A stretch of 64,000 nucleotides of DNA from Cohnella sp. WQ 127256 (GCF_024519285.1 NZ_JAMZCY010000001.1:1488001-1552000); one strand, 5' to 3'. Shown: positions 47,277 through 55,956, counted from the stretch's first letter. The notes: generated by a model not told the origin, from the letters alone. Numbers and translations: made by a program.

Positions 47277-48209
47277 TCATGTGTTTTGTCTATCCAGAGG
47301 CATACCAAATGCTTCTCTGGCACTCCGTTCATCTTCCTTCATTTGTACGATTAAATCATCCAGTGAAGCAAAATTGATCTCACCTCTCATCCGTTCAACA
47401 AAAGAAACAGAAATCGTCTGATCGTACAAATCTCCGGAATAGTCCAAAAGATAAGCTTCTACTTTATATGACTTCCCTCCAACTGTTGGTCGATACCCTG
47501 CACTAATGAGACAGTTCCACGATTCTGTCTGTTCTATTATCGGATCATATCGTTCTACAGTTCCCAAATAAACACCCGCTGATGGTGCGACATATTCGTC
47601 TATTTGATCCAAATTTGCTGTTGGAAATCCTAGTGTTCTTCCCACCTTGTTCCCATGAGCAACGATCCCTTTGAGTGAATAATTACGTCCTAGCAACTGG
47701 CTCGCAGATCGAACCTGCCCATTCTTAATATATTCGCGAATTTCGGTGCTACTGATTATCTTGTCATTCCTTCGCAGAAGTGGAACAATTAGAACTTGCA
47801 CGCCAATTCGCTCACACAATTGCTGGAGTAATTCAACATCAGAAGCGTGCCCTTTACCAAAACTAAACCCTTCTCCTACCACAATGTATTTAACGTTTAA
47901 TAGGGTTAAATGTTCCAGTGTGAATGTTTCTAGCGTGATCTTGGTGTAGGCTTCAGAAACTTCAACTTCGTACATTTTCTGAATACCTTGGCGTTCTAGC
48001 AGATCCCTCTTCTGTGCTATTGGGGTTATTGATGTTTGATCGAGTGATGAGAACGTCCACACTGCTAATTTGTCATCTTCATTCAACAATTTACGCGCTT
48101 GCTGGAAAAGATACTGATGCCCCCTATGCAGCCCATCGAAAATTCCGATACAAAGTACAATAGACTCCTTACTCATAGGAGGCACATTTGTAACCTTTAT
48201 ATATTCCAC
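47277..48209 (-). CDS. ribF: Bifunctional riboflavin kinase/FAD synthetase
   Basis: 310 aa from GTG at 48209 (AAGGTG 6 nt upstream). N-terminal adenylyltransferase with GIFDGLHRGHQ and the ISSTEIREYI segment; C-terminal flavokinase with GNKVGRTLGFPTANL and NCLISAGYRPTVGG. It makes FMN and FAD from riboflavin. The usual genomic place, behind truB/rpsO, is not seen here, so this may be a second copy. The neighbouring gene is a flavoprotein reductase. Confidence 0.92.
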   Translation of the reverse strand: MEYIKVTNVPPMSKESIVLCIGIFDGLHRGHQYLFQQARKLLNEDDKLAVWTFSSLDQTSITPIAQKRDLLERQGIQKMYEVEVSEAYTKITLETFTLEHLTLLNVKYIVVGEGFSFGKGHASDVELLQQLCERIGVQVLIVPLLRRNDKIISSTEIREYIKNGQVRSASQLLGRNYSLKGIVAHGNKVGRTLGFPTANLDQIDEYVAPSAGVYLGTVERYDPIIEQTESWNCLISAGYRPTVGGKSYKVEAYLLDYSGDLYDQTISVSFVERMRGEINFASLDDLIVQMKEDERSAREAFGMPLDRQNT

Positions 48210-48346
48210 GATGATCACCTTATCCCATTAATCCAAATTTAACATTTTGGGGCTTTGCCTCGATAAGTCGCCGTTCGTTGTTCAGACCTATTGTAATCCC
48301 GTCAAACAACATAGTCAACATAAGCATATATAATGTATGGTTAACA

Positions 48347-48392
48347 AACACACAATCCCGCCCAACCGAGTGGCTGAGCGGGATTGTGTGTT
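48347..48392 (-). terminator. Terminator after yjcZ-3
   Basis: AACACACAATCCCGC (48347-48361) pairs exactly with GCGGGATTGTGTGTT (48378-48392). The minus-strand T-tract (TGTTAACC) is weak. The rest of 48210-48476 shows nothing further. Confidence 0.75.
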
Positions 48393-48476
48393 CGCCATCT
48401 TATTAACGAAGTAGGAGCGGAGGAGTATGTGAGGATAATAACTAGATCACTTGATAAACCTTACTATACTTACTTC

Positions 48477-48614
48477 TTAGCAAATCCCTGTTCCGGCTTT
48501 TAAGATGATGACCAACAGAATGAAGAGAACAAGAGCGAAAGCAGCAGCTCCCATTCCACCACCATAACCTGCACAAGAGCAACCTGCACCTGTACCAGCA
48601 ACTGGATAACCCAT
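48477..48614 (-). CDS. yjcZ: YjcZ-family sporulation peptide (paralogue 3)
   Basis: 45 aa: Gly-rich head with two Cys (TGAGCSCAGYGGG) and the membrane helix AAAFALVLFILLVIILKAG, ending TGIC with a third Cys. The C-terminus is close to paralogue 1 (TGIY). GGTGGTG ribosome site. Confidence 0.86.
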   Translation of the reverse strand: MGYPVAGTGAGCSCAGYGGGMGAAAFALVLFILLVIILKAGTGIC

Positions 48615-48636
48615 AGTATCACCACCCGTTATTATT

Positions 48637-48697
48637 GTGACTATTCATCACACTGATAGCTTATGATGGGTCAAATAAATTGACAGTACATTCGCAC
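48637..48697 (-). promoter_or_regulatory. yjcZ-3 upstream element
   Basis: Minus strand: GTGCGAATGTACTG (48697-48684), 20 nt after GTAC to CATAAGCTA (48665-48657), then GTGATGAATAGTCAC (48651-48637). Same order and spacing as at the other yjcZ genes. Confidence 0.72.
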
Positions 48698-48758
48698 AGA
48701 TCCAGAATTATTATTCCTCAACCCTTCTGTGCACTTGCGGAGTTTTGTTTACTCTAGT

Positions 48759-48817
48759 TAAATGTACTGTACCATACAGGGATCTTTACATAAGCTAACC
48801 GGGTGATCAACTATCAC
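48759..48817 (+). promoter_or_regulatory. yjcZ-4 upstream element
   Basis: Plus strand: AAATGTACTG (ending 48769), 21 nt after its AC to CATAAGCTA (48789-48797), then GTGATCAACTATCAC (48803-48817), a perfect GTGAT-N5-ATCAC repeat. The only copy on the plus strand; the 5' half of the first box (GTGC) is not preserved. Confidence 0.68.
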
Positions 48818-48843
48818 AACTAAACAAATCGGTGGTGAATTCT

Positions 48844-48966
48844 TTGAGCGGAGCTGTTGGTGGATATGGCGGAAGTTGCGCAGGCAATGGTGGTGGAATG
48901 CAGGCAGCTGCATTTGCCCTTGTTCTCTTCATTCTGTTAGTCATTATCTTAAAAGCAGGTTACTAA
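48844..48966 (+). CDS. yjcZ: YjcZ-family sporulation peptide (paralogue 4)
   Basis: 40 aa from TTG at 48844 (GGTGGTG upstream). Gly-rich head with one Cys (GGYGGSCAGNGGGMQ) and helix AAAFALVLFILLVIILKAGY. It is divergent from paralogue 3 and convergent with paralogue 5. The TTG start makes it easy to miss. Confidence 0.84.
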   Translation: MSGAVGGYGGSCAGNGGGMQAAAFALVLFILLVIILKAGY

Positions 48967-48981
48967 TCAAATTGGATTAAT

Positions 48982-49012
48982 CCGCGATGCAACAGCATTC
49001 GCGGGTTTTTTT
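48982..49012 (+). terminator. Terminator after yjcZ-4
   Basis: CCGCGATGC and GCATTCGCGG pair with a one-base bulge, followed by GTTTTTTT on the plus strand. Confidence 0.85.
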
Positions 49013-49070
49013 CATGGCAATTTTAAAAATATTAAATATATACTCTACAAACTGAAATAAGCTTAAACGT

Positions 49071-49100
49071 AAAAACCACCATGCTAAATTAGCATGGTGG
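49071..49100 (-). terminator. Terminator after yjcZ-5
   Basis: CCACCATGCTA (49076-49086) pairs perfectly with TAGCATGGTGG (49090-49100); five T residues follow on the minus strand. Confidence 0.88.
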
Positions 49101-49111
49101 CAATACGTTCA

Positions 49112-49216
49112 TTAATAGCCTGCGCGTAAGATGATGACCAAGAGAATGAAAAGTACAAGTACAAAAGCAGCTGCTTGCATACCACCGTAACCTGCACAAG
49201 ATCCACCGTAACTCAT
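49112..49216 (-). CDS. yjcZ: YjcZ-family sporulation peptide (paralogue 5)
   Basis: 34 aa: MSYGGSCAGYGGMQ then AAAFVLVLFILLVIILRAGY. One residue different from paralogue 2 at 16.7 kb. GGTGGTG ribosome site. It lies 123 nt downstream of the YcaO gene on the same strand, but has its own promoter-like element and terminator. Confidence 0.87.
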   Translation of the reverse strand: MSYGGSCAGYGGMQAAAFVLVLFILLVIILRAGY

Positions 49217-49243
49217 CGAAATCACCACCTGATTCTTTGATCT

Positions 49244-49304
49244 GTGATTATACATCACCCTGTTAAATTATGCAGGGATAATTATCCGGTCAGTGCATTC
49301 GCAC
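49244..49304 (-). promoter_or_regulatory. yjcZ-5 upstream element
   Basis: Minus strand: GTGCGAATGCACTG (49304-49291), 20 nt after GCAC to CATAATTTA (49272-49264), then GTGATGTATAATCAC (49258-49244). An AC pair also lies 16 nt before CATA, the usual sigma-K -35 distance. Confidence 0.74.
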
Positions 49305-49339
49305 AGAATCATTGAATATCCGCATATACCCACCTTAGA

Positions 49340-51283
49340 TTAAGGGAAAGGGTGAGGATGAGGATTTAGCTCCTCTAAGGTCAATAAGCTTTTCTTATAG
49401 CCTAGTTTCATCGGTACATTCAATATCCTGTCTAATCCTGTTAACCGTACAAGGTGATGTCCGAATGACATGGGTACCATGCCCGGGATCAAAACCTTCA
49501 CACAATGTAGTCCGTGTCGTAATGTTTCGGGTGTGGTCTGATCAATCACAATTATGTTAAGATTTAATTGGCTGAATTTCTGTAGTAGTTCCTTGAGATC
49601 CTCCGTCAAATCAGCATGCGCCGCTTTGGGTTGAAACTCCTCCTCGAACGTTCTAAGCGGACGATTCTGTTTCAGCAGGAAACGGAGCCGATCCTCAGAT
49701 TCAGAAAGGCTGTATAACAAAGAGTGATCCTCCATCCGTCTCACCAGGAAAGGATCAACCAGCATTCGGGTGATCTCCTCCCTGTTCACCTTTAACATTT
49801 CGTTGAGGAATGTCATATTACCCGCCACTTCAATAAGCGCGCTTTTGGCAGCCTGCACAGGATCCAGATGAGCTCCTCCGGCACAAATCAGATTCGCTCC
49901 TGTTTTCCTTTTGTTTTGCGCGATCGCCCAAATGCTTGGAATACCATTCTCCATCGTCGTGTTAAACAGGGAGATATCGTACCCTGCAACCTCCTGCAAT
50001 CGGTCTAGCATTAGCTTCAACTGCGTGTCGTTAGATGAATAGGGATCAAGTCGCGGGACAGAAAGCTGTGCATACCATGTCAACAGGAACGAATCGCGCT
50101 CGACGACCTCCATCAAGCCGTAGAAAATCGCCTCCTCCAAGCTCCCTCCCAATGCACACCCATTCGAGCCTTCTGAGACAAAGCTATCTCCATTTCCAGA
50201 GCTATAATAAGCAAGCTGCTCAGGAACGAGAATCGGACGCTCAAGCATAAAGGAATAACCCCATACCCAATTCATCGCAGCATTAGGATCAAAAGGTTGG
50301 AAAGGGAAATCCGTTTGTGCATACTGTTCATCCGAGTAAACTCCCGACTCCACCGGATTTAATGCCAGTTCAGCTAAATTACGATAAGTATCATAAACCA
50401 TCGTTCTTTTGCCCCTTGGGAACATTCCGCAATAACGCTCTAATCCTTCCAGAATGGCAGTTTGTTCACTTTGCGCATAAGATTGAGAACGACCAGCAGC
50501 AGTTTCATTCCCCATTATCACTGGCATATTCATATACACATTGGAAAACGGCGATAACCAATCCACAATTTTGTTATTGAAGATACCCACCCGTTCATCC
50601 AAATATGAATTAATTAATCCTAAACTGAGTTCATCCAACGACTTGCAGCGATACGTTTCAGGGTTGACTTTAAGGCATGGCTGCAATGAAAATCTCGCTT
50701 GATCCGGTGTATCATTAGGCAGATTACCGCAATAAGGGCACAAGGGGTCCGGCAGGAATGCGTGAAGTGTACTCTTCAATGTTTTTAGATCGACTAAGTA
50801 CAGCTTCCCCTTTGTTTGAACAGATTCACCTTGAATCATCTTCTGCGCTTCAGCTGCGATTAAGTAGCTTGTGTGCACAACACCAAATGGAGATGTAGAT
50901 AAATCACGCTGAACGACACCATCCAACAATAAGTTCATTTGTAATTCCAAACTATTGTCTCGATCACGTCCCGCTGTATTGTACCTTAAATCTGCACACT
51001 GGGAGCAGCCTGCTATACCAGGCTGAATTAGCGGCCCGATCACACCCTCATCGTGTAAAATAAAGCCTCTCAGCCAAGGGATTCCGGCTTGCTGCATTAT
51101 GCTTTCTGCGTTCTCATAATGTGTGGGTCTCCACTCATCGCTCAGTACCACAACCAGCTTAGCCGATTCAGAGAAGCCAAGCTCGAAATCAATCTGTCTC
51201 TCGACTGTGAATCGTTCGGATAACAGCTCACTAACTTGCTCAGCCAACATTCCTATTCCGACGATTACTATGATCTCATTCAC
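49340..51283 (-). CDS. TOMM cyclodehydratase: leader-binding/E1-like domain fused to YcaO
   Basis: 647 aa from GTG at 51283, overlapping the upstream stop (GTGA). The N-terminal part (about 1-190) resembles the TOMM leader-peptide-binding/ThiF-like domain, with paired Cys (GCSQCADL and CPYCGN) that may hold zinc. The C-terminal YcaO domain has its ATP-site segments (AILEGLERYCG; SLEEAIFYGLMEVVERDSF) and ends in the Pro-rich NPHPHPFP, typical of active azoline-forming YcaOs. Such enzymes convert Cys/Ser/Thr of a precursor peptide to azolines. No SagB-type dehydrogenase is nearby. Confidence 0.88.
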   Translation of the reverse strand: MNEIIVIVGIGMLAEQVSELLSERFTVERQIDFELGFSESAKLVVVLSDEWRPTHYENAESIMQQAGIPWLRGFILHDEGVIGPLIQPGIAGCSQCADLRYNTAGRDRDNSLELQMNLLLDGVVQRDLSTSPFGVVHTSYLIAAEAQKMIQGESVQTKGKLYLVDLKTLKSTLHAFLPDPLCPYCGNLPNDTPDQARFSLQPCLKVNPETYRCKSLDELSLGLINSYLDERVGIFNNKIVDWLSPFSNVYMNMPVIMGNETAAGRSQSYAQSEQTAILEGLERYCGMFPRGKRTMVYDTYRNLAELALNPVESGVYSDEQYAQTDFPFQPFDPNAAMNWVWGYSFMLERPILVPEQLAYYSSGNGDSFVSEGSNGCALGGSLEEAIFYGLMEVVERDSFLLTWYAQLSVPRLDPYSSNDTQLKLMLDRLQEVAGYDISLFNTTMENGIPSIWAIAQNKRKTGANLICAGGAHLDPVQAAKSALIEVAGNMTFLNEMLKVNREEITRMLVDPFLVRRMEDHSLLYSLSESEDRLRFLLKQNRPLRTFEEEFQPKAAHADLTEDLKELLQKFSQLNLNIIVIDQTTPETLRHGLHCVKVLIPGMVPMSFGHHLVRLTGLDRILNVPMKLGYKKSLLTLEELNPHPHPFP

Positions 51284-52746
51284 TTGGACGGTTCCTCCCC
51301 TTCGAGTCTGACATCAAACTCAAGCCTGACATCAAATAAACCACCCAAATGCTCATTCAGATAGGGCTCGACTCCAATCTCATCAATGGAGATCTTCGTT
51401 TGATGCTGTTTTAAGGTGTGTAAGGCATTTTGAAGCCATTCCATATGCGCTTTTTCTTTGACTTTTTCAATATCTGCGCTTATTAAGATAGCTTCTTGAA
51501 GATTTCCGCTTGGACATTCTATAACCTGTATCGTTGAAATTCCTTTTGGATTTTGTGCTTTGTGGAGTGCCTGCTGAAGTACCATTCTAAGAGCTAAAGT
51601 CCTATTCAAATCCACTCTGCCATACCAACAATCGCCAGAGTTGACCCACACAACTGGTAAGCCGAGCATGTCTTCGCCCCATCCGATCGTCGGCGCTTCG
51701 TGCATCGTCGTCAATGCTTGTAAATAATAATGACAGTGCGGATCCTCGATCGAATGGATTTGAACGTTATAGATCGTGGGGTTCCGCATAGCTATTTCCA
51801 AGCTTAATTGCTGCATCAAGCATTTTTCGAGACCACGATAGATAGCCTCTTCAACTGTAACCCCAGCTCCTATTCCGTATAATCCCACAAGCTTTGTGAC
51901 GTAATCTTCTATCCCAGCTAACCCCGCTTCCCTGCGAGCCTCCAGATGCGTAAGTCCCGTTCCAATAACAGCAGGCAGCAAATCCGCTGGACCTTCCGAC
52001 AGCGGGTTGACAGCCTGAATAAGGCACTGTGAAAGTGGAAGCTGCTTCAGGTTTCCCTCATCCCAAAGATGTAAAATACCCGCTTGCGGCGATGTTACGT
52101 GACTAATAAATTCCAAAAACTCAGTAAGTTCTTCACTGCTGTTCCCGCCGTCCCTAAGCAGATGCTCCCAGTTCGGAATGTGTTCCGTGGTCATTCTATT
52201 GCTTCCATCGCTCTTGAGTGGATGTGGCAAGAACGAATGATAGCTGCCCTCCAAGAAGTCCAGATCAAGCAAATAAAATTTATAGTTTAATTCTAATTCC
52301 GTTACCTCTGTAATCGATCTACTCAAGTCAAATACGATGATGTTGGACAGCATTTGCAGCGCAATAATATTGCGTGTAGGATTCAATGGCTCAATACGAA
52401 TCGCGGAACGATGTATTCGCCGCCATACGCTTTCCCAGCAAATGTCTGAGTCCGGATGTACCAGCGGTCCTACAAGCCCCGTTTGACCACTACATAGCGC
52501 TGTAAGAAGCGGCTTGTTCTCAGCCCTGCATGCTGTATGAAGAGATTGAATTTCATCTGCCATCAGCTGTTCACTTACATACACTACCCGATCAAACGGC
52601 TGTACCTTTTTCCTCCAGGCTGTCACTTTTTTTAGGGAAATCGTCCATTCAAACAATTCAAATTCGAATCCCGATTCGAATAATGCTGCTCCTAATGAGA
52701 CTAGTAAAGAACCATCACCGACAGCTAATACTTTGGTATTGGCCAT
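51280..52746 (-). CDS. Thiazole-bacteriocin maturation protein (ThiF/E1-like, degenerate YcaO-like tail)
   Basis: 488 aa. Begins with a degenerate dinucleotide fold (VLAVGDGSLLVSLGAALFESG) lacking an adenylation motif; the second half (EAGLAGIEDYVTKLVGLYGIG, VTVEEAIYRGLEKCLMQQLS) resembles a degenerate YcaO. It fits the family annotated as putative thiazole-containing bacteriocin maturation protein, found with heterocycloanthracin-type systems, though that family is usually longer. It probably binds or presents the precursor. GGGGGAGG lies 13 nt before the ATG. Confidence 0.78.
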   Translation of the reverse strand: MANTKVLAVGDGSLLVSLGAALFESGFEFELFEWTISLKKVTAWRKKVQPFDRVVYVSEQLMADEIQSLHTACRAENKPLLTALCSGQTGLVGPLVHPDSDICWESVWRRIHRSAIRIEPLNPTRNIIALQMLSNIIVFDLSRSITEVTELELNYKFYLLDLDFLEGSYHSFLPHPLKSDGSNRMTTEHIPNWEHLLRDGGNSSEELTEFLEFISHVTSPQAGILHLWDEGNLKQLPLSQCLIQAVNPLSEGPADLLPAVIGTGLTHLEARREAGLAGIEDYVTKLVGLYGIGAGVTVEEAIYRGLEKCLMQQLSLEIAMRNPTIYNVQIHSIEDPHCHYYLQALTTMHEAPTIGWGEDMLGLPVVWVNSGDCWYGRVDLNRTLALRMVLQQALHKAQNPKGISTIQVIECPSGNLQEAILISADIEKVKEKAHMEWLQNALHTLKQHQTKISIDEIGVEPYLNEHLGGLFDVRLEFDVRLEGEEPSK

Positions 52747-52818
52747 GAGACTTTCTATGCCTCCCCCAAGATTACCTTAATTGTAGGGGCTTCTAGACAA
52801 AAGCCCACTTATCGAAAT

Positions 52819-52846
52819 AATGTATGACTTCGGTCGCGGTATGGTG
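52819..52846 (-). promoter_or_regulatory. Sigma-E-like promoter of the TOMM genes
   Basis: Minus strand: CATACATT (52826-52819) fits the sigma-E -10, with CACCATA (52846-52840) 13 nt upstream as a possible -35. It lies about 75 nt before the maturation gene. This suggests mother-cell expression during sporulation. Confidence 0.5.
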
Positions 52847-52962
52847 TATATTCTCAACCATTTTCTACTAGGGATATGTCGGTTATTGCATAGTTAAACG
52901 TACAAGCAGCACATCAACTTCTGAATAAATTGTAGAAAGAGTACAGGAAAGGAGATCAGACT

Positions 52963-53448
52963 ATGATGCATAAAAAGCAAATTGCGATCAGTAAGCAAGC
53001 AAAGCAGATGATAGATCAACCTGTTTGCGTAATATTGAACAACGGTAGCTTTTATGTTGGCTTTATAAAGGATGTCGAGAACGGAAGATTGATCCTTTCG
53101 GGGAAAAAGGGCAGGGGGAAAATAAATCACGCTTCCTCACATAGAACTAAAAAAGCGATGATTTCAGGATTTTTCCCAGGCATGGGCTTTGGCAATTTGG
53201 GTGGCGGTAATTTTGGTGGTGGTGGAGGTAATTTGGGCGGTGGTGGCAATTTCGGTGGCGCTGGCGGCAATTTCGCTCCCGCTGCAGCAGCCGCAGCTCC
53301 AGGAGGCGGAGGTGGTGGCGGTTTTCTAGGTGGTTTCGGTGGTTTAGGCGGAATTATGAACTTCATGAATAAAGCTTGGCCTGCAGTCAACATGGGCATG
53401 GGTATGGTAAAATCCATTATGCCGCTGATGGGCCTCTTGAAAGGCTAA
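52963..53448 (+). CDS. Glycine-rich protein with possible Sm-like N-terminal domain
   Basis: 161 aa, GGAG 8 nt before the ATG. Residues about 1-50 are basic and contain a beta-rich stretch (PVCVILNNGSFYVGFIKDVE, then RLILSG) similar to an Sm/LSm strand pattern. Residues about 70-135 are low-complexity Gly with Asn/Phe/Leu (NFGGGGGNLGGGG), then a Met-rich amphipathic end. One Cys only. Likely a spore-coat or surface structural protein; divergent from the TOMM pair. The antisense ORF over it is rejected. Confidence 0.7.
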   Translation: MMHKKQIAISKQAKQMIDQPVCVILNNGSFYVGFIKDVENGRLILSGKKGRGKINHASSHRTKKAMISGFFPGMGFGNLGGGNFGGGGGNLGGGGNFGGAGGNFAPAAAAAAPGGGGGGGFLGGFGGLGGIMNFMNKAWPAVNMGMGMVKSIMPLMGLLKG

Positions 53449-53499
53449 GTTTGATTGACTATGGATTCGATTATTAAACTGTGTATCTTGTCGTATTAT

Positions 53500-53541
53500 G
53501 AGGTTAGCCAGATTTTACGGGCTGACCTCTTTCGTTTTTTA
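53500..53541. terminator. Terminator between the Gly-rich and GNAT genes
   Basis: GAGGTTAGCC (53500-53509) pairs with GGCTGACCTC (53520-53529) with one wobble, followed on plus by TTTCGTTTTTT. The hairpin overlaps the 3' end of the convergent GNAT gene. Confidence 0.75.
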
Positions 53542-54046
53542 CTTCATCTAAAAATTTCATATAACAATGCCTAGATTTTCCGCCATACATTAGACGGGTA
53601 AATTGGCGAATAAATCCTGTTGCTTCTAAATTTATTATACTCACATGATTGTCTGGATGGACAGTTGAATACAGGTACCGATAACCGTTCTCCCGAGCAC
53701 TATTTTCACGTAACTCATGGAATTGTCGTTGCAGACCAATACCACGAACGGATTCGTGAACAACAGTAGCATCCAAAGCAGCCACAAAAGGTAATTCATT
53801 CTCTGGCACACCTAATTCTCTTCCCAGATTACGATCACTCAAACCTGGATACGCCAAAATTGAATAGGCAACGAGTTTCCCATTGAGATATATACCATAT
53901 ATTTCACCGTTTTCTTGGGTTTGGGCGCGCAAGTATTCTTCATCATCCTTAGCAAAAAGATCTTGTGATGGGAGCCTTGAAATTACGTCTATCATGAGCT
54001 CCCTTATATTTGCAACATCCGTATGACCTAAACGACGGATTTCCAC
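53504..54046 (-). CDS. GNAT N-acetyltransferase
   Basis: 180 aa from GTG at 54046 (GGAGG upstream). Acetyl-CoA binding region ALDATVVHESVRGIGLQRQF and YLYSTVHPDNHVSIINLEATGF, cut here as TVHPDNHVSIINLEATGF. The DLFAKDDEEYL segment is typical of a Firmicute subgroup of unknown acceptor. Confidence 0.78.
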   Translation of the reverse strand: MEIRRLGHTDVANIRELMIDVISRLPSQDLFAKDDEEYLRAQTQENGEIYGIYLNGKLVAYSILAYPGLSDRNLGRELGVPENELPFVAALDATVVHESVRGIGLQRQFHELRENSARENGYRYLYSTVHPDNHVSIINLEATGFIRQFTRLMYGGKSRHCYMKFLDEVKNERGQPVKSG

Positions 54047-54087
54047 AATTGTTTTCCTCCTCCGGCTCAGCTATATTAACGATCATG

Positions 54088-54519
54088 TCATTTCGTAACC
54101 AAAAATCCCTCCATAATATCTTTAACACGCCCATCTTTTACTGCTTCGTCCGCGACATAGAAAAGTAGTACATTCGCTATTTGGTATTTGCTGTGCATGA
54201 CCAACTCCGCTGCTGCTGTACTATTTTCAAACTCCTTGAGTCCCTTTTCAGCTTCCTGCTTATTGGAAAAGACATAAAAGCTGATAAACTGATTTTCATT
54301 CATTGTATACGTTTCAGGTTTGACTCCGTTCAAGTTCCTTATAAATACATTTTCCGGACTTAATCCACTTGGCTCTGATAATGGAATATCATAATACGTC
54401 TCAAATGATTCTTTAATCTGTGCGGCCGATATTAATATTTCATCTTTTGTGCTTGCATCTTTCGAGCAGCCTGTTGTAATGAAACACATTAATAAAAATA
54501 TGTTCATAGCTATTTTCAT
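54088..54519 (-). CDS. Small lipoprotein of unknown function
   Basis: 143 aa with lipobox ITTGC (Cys18). The mature domain is alpha/beta with YTMNENQFISFYVFSNKQEAE and a helix with alternating charges. No family recognised. It precedes the GNAT gene by 41 nt on the same strand. Confidence 0.65.
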   Translation of the reverse strand: MKIAMNIFLLMCFITTGCSKDASTKDEILISAAQIKESFETYYDIPLSEPSGLSPENVFIRNLNGVKPETYTMNENQFISFYVFSNKQEAEKGLKEFENSTAAAELVMHSKYQIANVLLFYVADEAVKDGRVKDIMEGFLVTK

Positions 54520-54613
54520 TCTTTACCTTCCTTCTATATGAAAATGGTAGCAAGTCAAATAAATAGCTTTACCTTCGTATTGGGGTGTATCGATGGAATC
54601 AGTGTTACAGCCC

Positions 54614-55054
54614 CTAACCTTCTTTACTTCCTTTTTCAAATACATTTAATAATAAAAAACCTAAAATTAAACCGCTGACTGTATGAGTTGTTCCTGAAGT
54701 CAACAAAAGGTAGCCAAAAGGTAGAGCATTATAAGATATAGATAAACCAGACCACATTATCAATGGTAATATCGAGACATAGAGTGAAGGTAATCCGAAA
54801 ACAATAAGCTTAGTCCAATTTATCCTCCATTCTCCAGTCTTCCTCAATAATTCAAACCATCTTAGCAAACCGAGCAGCATTCCAAAGAAAATAGGAAATA
54901 GAACAGAAAAGACTAAGCTAGGTCTAATTTGATACGTCATACGTGCTTCTTCCTGCAAATGATGTTGATATTTCAACCCTAATATAAAAACTAAGATCAC
55001 AATGACTAAGAAACCCAAATTAATAAATAATTTATTTACCCAAGCCTTCTTCAT
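54614..55054 (-). CDS. Four-helix membrane protein of unknown function
   Basis: 146 aa, about four transmembrane helices (FINLGFLVIVILVFILGLKY; LVFSVLFPIFFGMLLGLLRW; LPSLYVSILPLIMWSGLSI; YLLLTSGTTHTVSGLILGFL). GGAGGTG ribosome site. No recognised domain. Possibly in an operon with the lipoprotein, 94 nt away. The gap to 55209 shows nothing. Confidence 0.6.
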   Translation of the reverse strand: MKKAWVNKLFINLGFLVIVILVFILGLKYQHHLQEEARMTYQIRPSLVFSVLFPIFFGMLLGLLRWFELLRKTGEWRINWTKLIVFGLPSLYVSILPLIMWSGLSISYNALPFGYLLLTSGTTHTVSGLILGFLLLNVFEKGSKEG

Positions 55055-55209
55055 TAGTCCACCTCCTTACAACTCTCGTAAAACCGAAGCCATATGAAAC
55101 AACGTTGTTTCGTCCCCATTTACCTATCCACGACATCTAAAACTATTTTCAAGTTACTATTGCACATCGACTTAGAAAAATTAGAAGTAGAAATCAGTTT
55201 GCCTTAATG

Positions 55210-55782
55210 CTAAATGATTCCTTCAAACACATGGGTAACCAGCTGCTTTACATAGTTATCGTCAACCGGATCTCCGGATACTAACAAGCGGTAAAAGATC
55301 GGCCCATAGATAAGATCCGTACATAATGCAATATCAAGATTTTTCTTTAGCTCTCCGCGCCGAAGCCCCTTATCCAATACCCCCCGTACCTCCAGCCGCC
55401 TCGGCTGTATATAACGGGTCCGAAATGCATCCGCTAATGCAGAATCTACTTGTCCTTCGCCTATAATCTCTAGAAATATGGAGCCCTCGCGGCTTGTCAT
55501 AAACCGTGCCATATTCGTAGCATGCTCCAGCATGTCCTTGTATACCGAACCTGTATCCGGCACAGGCAGTCTTGCAGCCGCAGCGGATAGAAATCCGTCC
55601 ATAACCACTGCCGCTTTGTTAGGCCACCATTTATAGATTGTTGCTTTGCTGACCTTCGCTAGATCAGCAATTTTTTCAACCGTAACCGCTCCGAAGCCGC
55701 TTTCCAACAATAAGTCATAAGATGCGGTAAGGATGGAGTTTTGTGTCACCATATTGCGTGGACGCCCTCTTTTCCCTTGCAT
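55210..55782 (-). CDS. TetR-family repressor divergent from MFS pump
   Basis: 190 aa from ATG at 55782 (AGGAGG 6 nt upstream). HTH: VTVEKIADLAKVSKATIYKWW. Ligand domain helical, with a TetR_C pattern (DLIYGPIFYRLLVSGDPVDD). Divergent from an MFS gene with three related operator-like sites between them, so it most likely represses both. Confidence 0.9.
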   Translation of the reverse strand: MQGKRGRPRNMVTQNSILTASYDLLLESGFGAVTVEKIADLAKVSKATIYKWWPNKAAVVMDGFLSAAAARLPVPDTGSVYKDMLEHATNMARFMTSREGSIFLEIIGEGQVDSALADAFRTRYIQPRRLEVRGVLDKGLRRGELKKNLDIALCTDLIYGPIFYRLLVSGDPVDDNYVKQLVTHVFEGII

Positions 55783-55825
55783 ATAAATCCTCCTCTGCGT
55801 ATATGGGACTTTCCACACATTAAAT

Positions 55826-55937
55826 AAACGATACGTTTAGTATACAAAATACGAGCACTAAAAAAAAGCCTATTTACAAAACGATGCGTTCAGTATAACA
55901 TTCAAATCATTAATTAATAAACTGAACGTTCAGTATT
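55826..55937. promoter_or_regulatory. Three TetR operator-like sites in the tetR/MFS intergenic region
   Basis: Site 1: AAACGATACGTTT (55826-55838) followed by AGTATA. Site 2: AAACGATGCGTTCAGTAT (55878-55895). Site 3: the perfect palindrome ACTGAACGTTCAGT (55921-55934). All contain CGTTYAGTAT. Site 2 sits between TTTACA (from 55872) and TATAAC, a promoter-like pair for the MFS gene with a 15-nt spacer. Confidence 0.72.
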
Positions 55938-55956
55938 TTATTTGAGGAGGATCATT

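Noticed and set aside
53127..53417. Proline-rich ORF on the minus strand
   Set aside because: Antisense shadow of the Gly-rich protein; GGN codons read backwards give Pro. No ribosome site.
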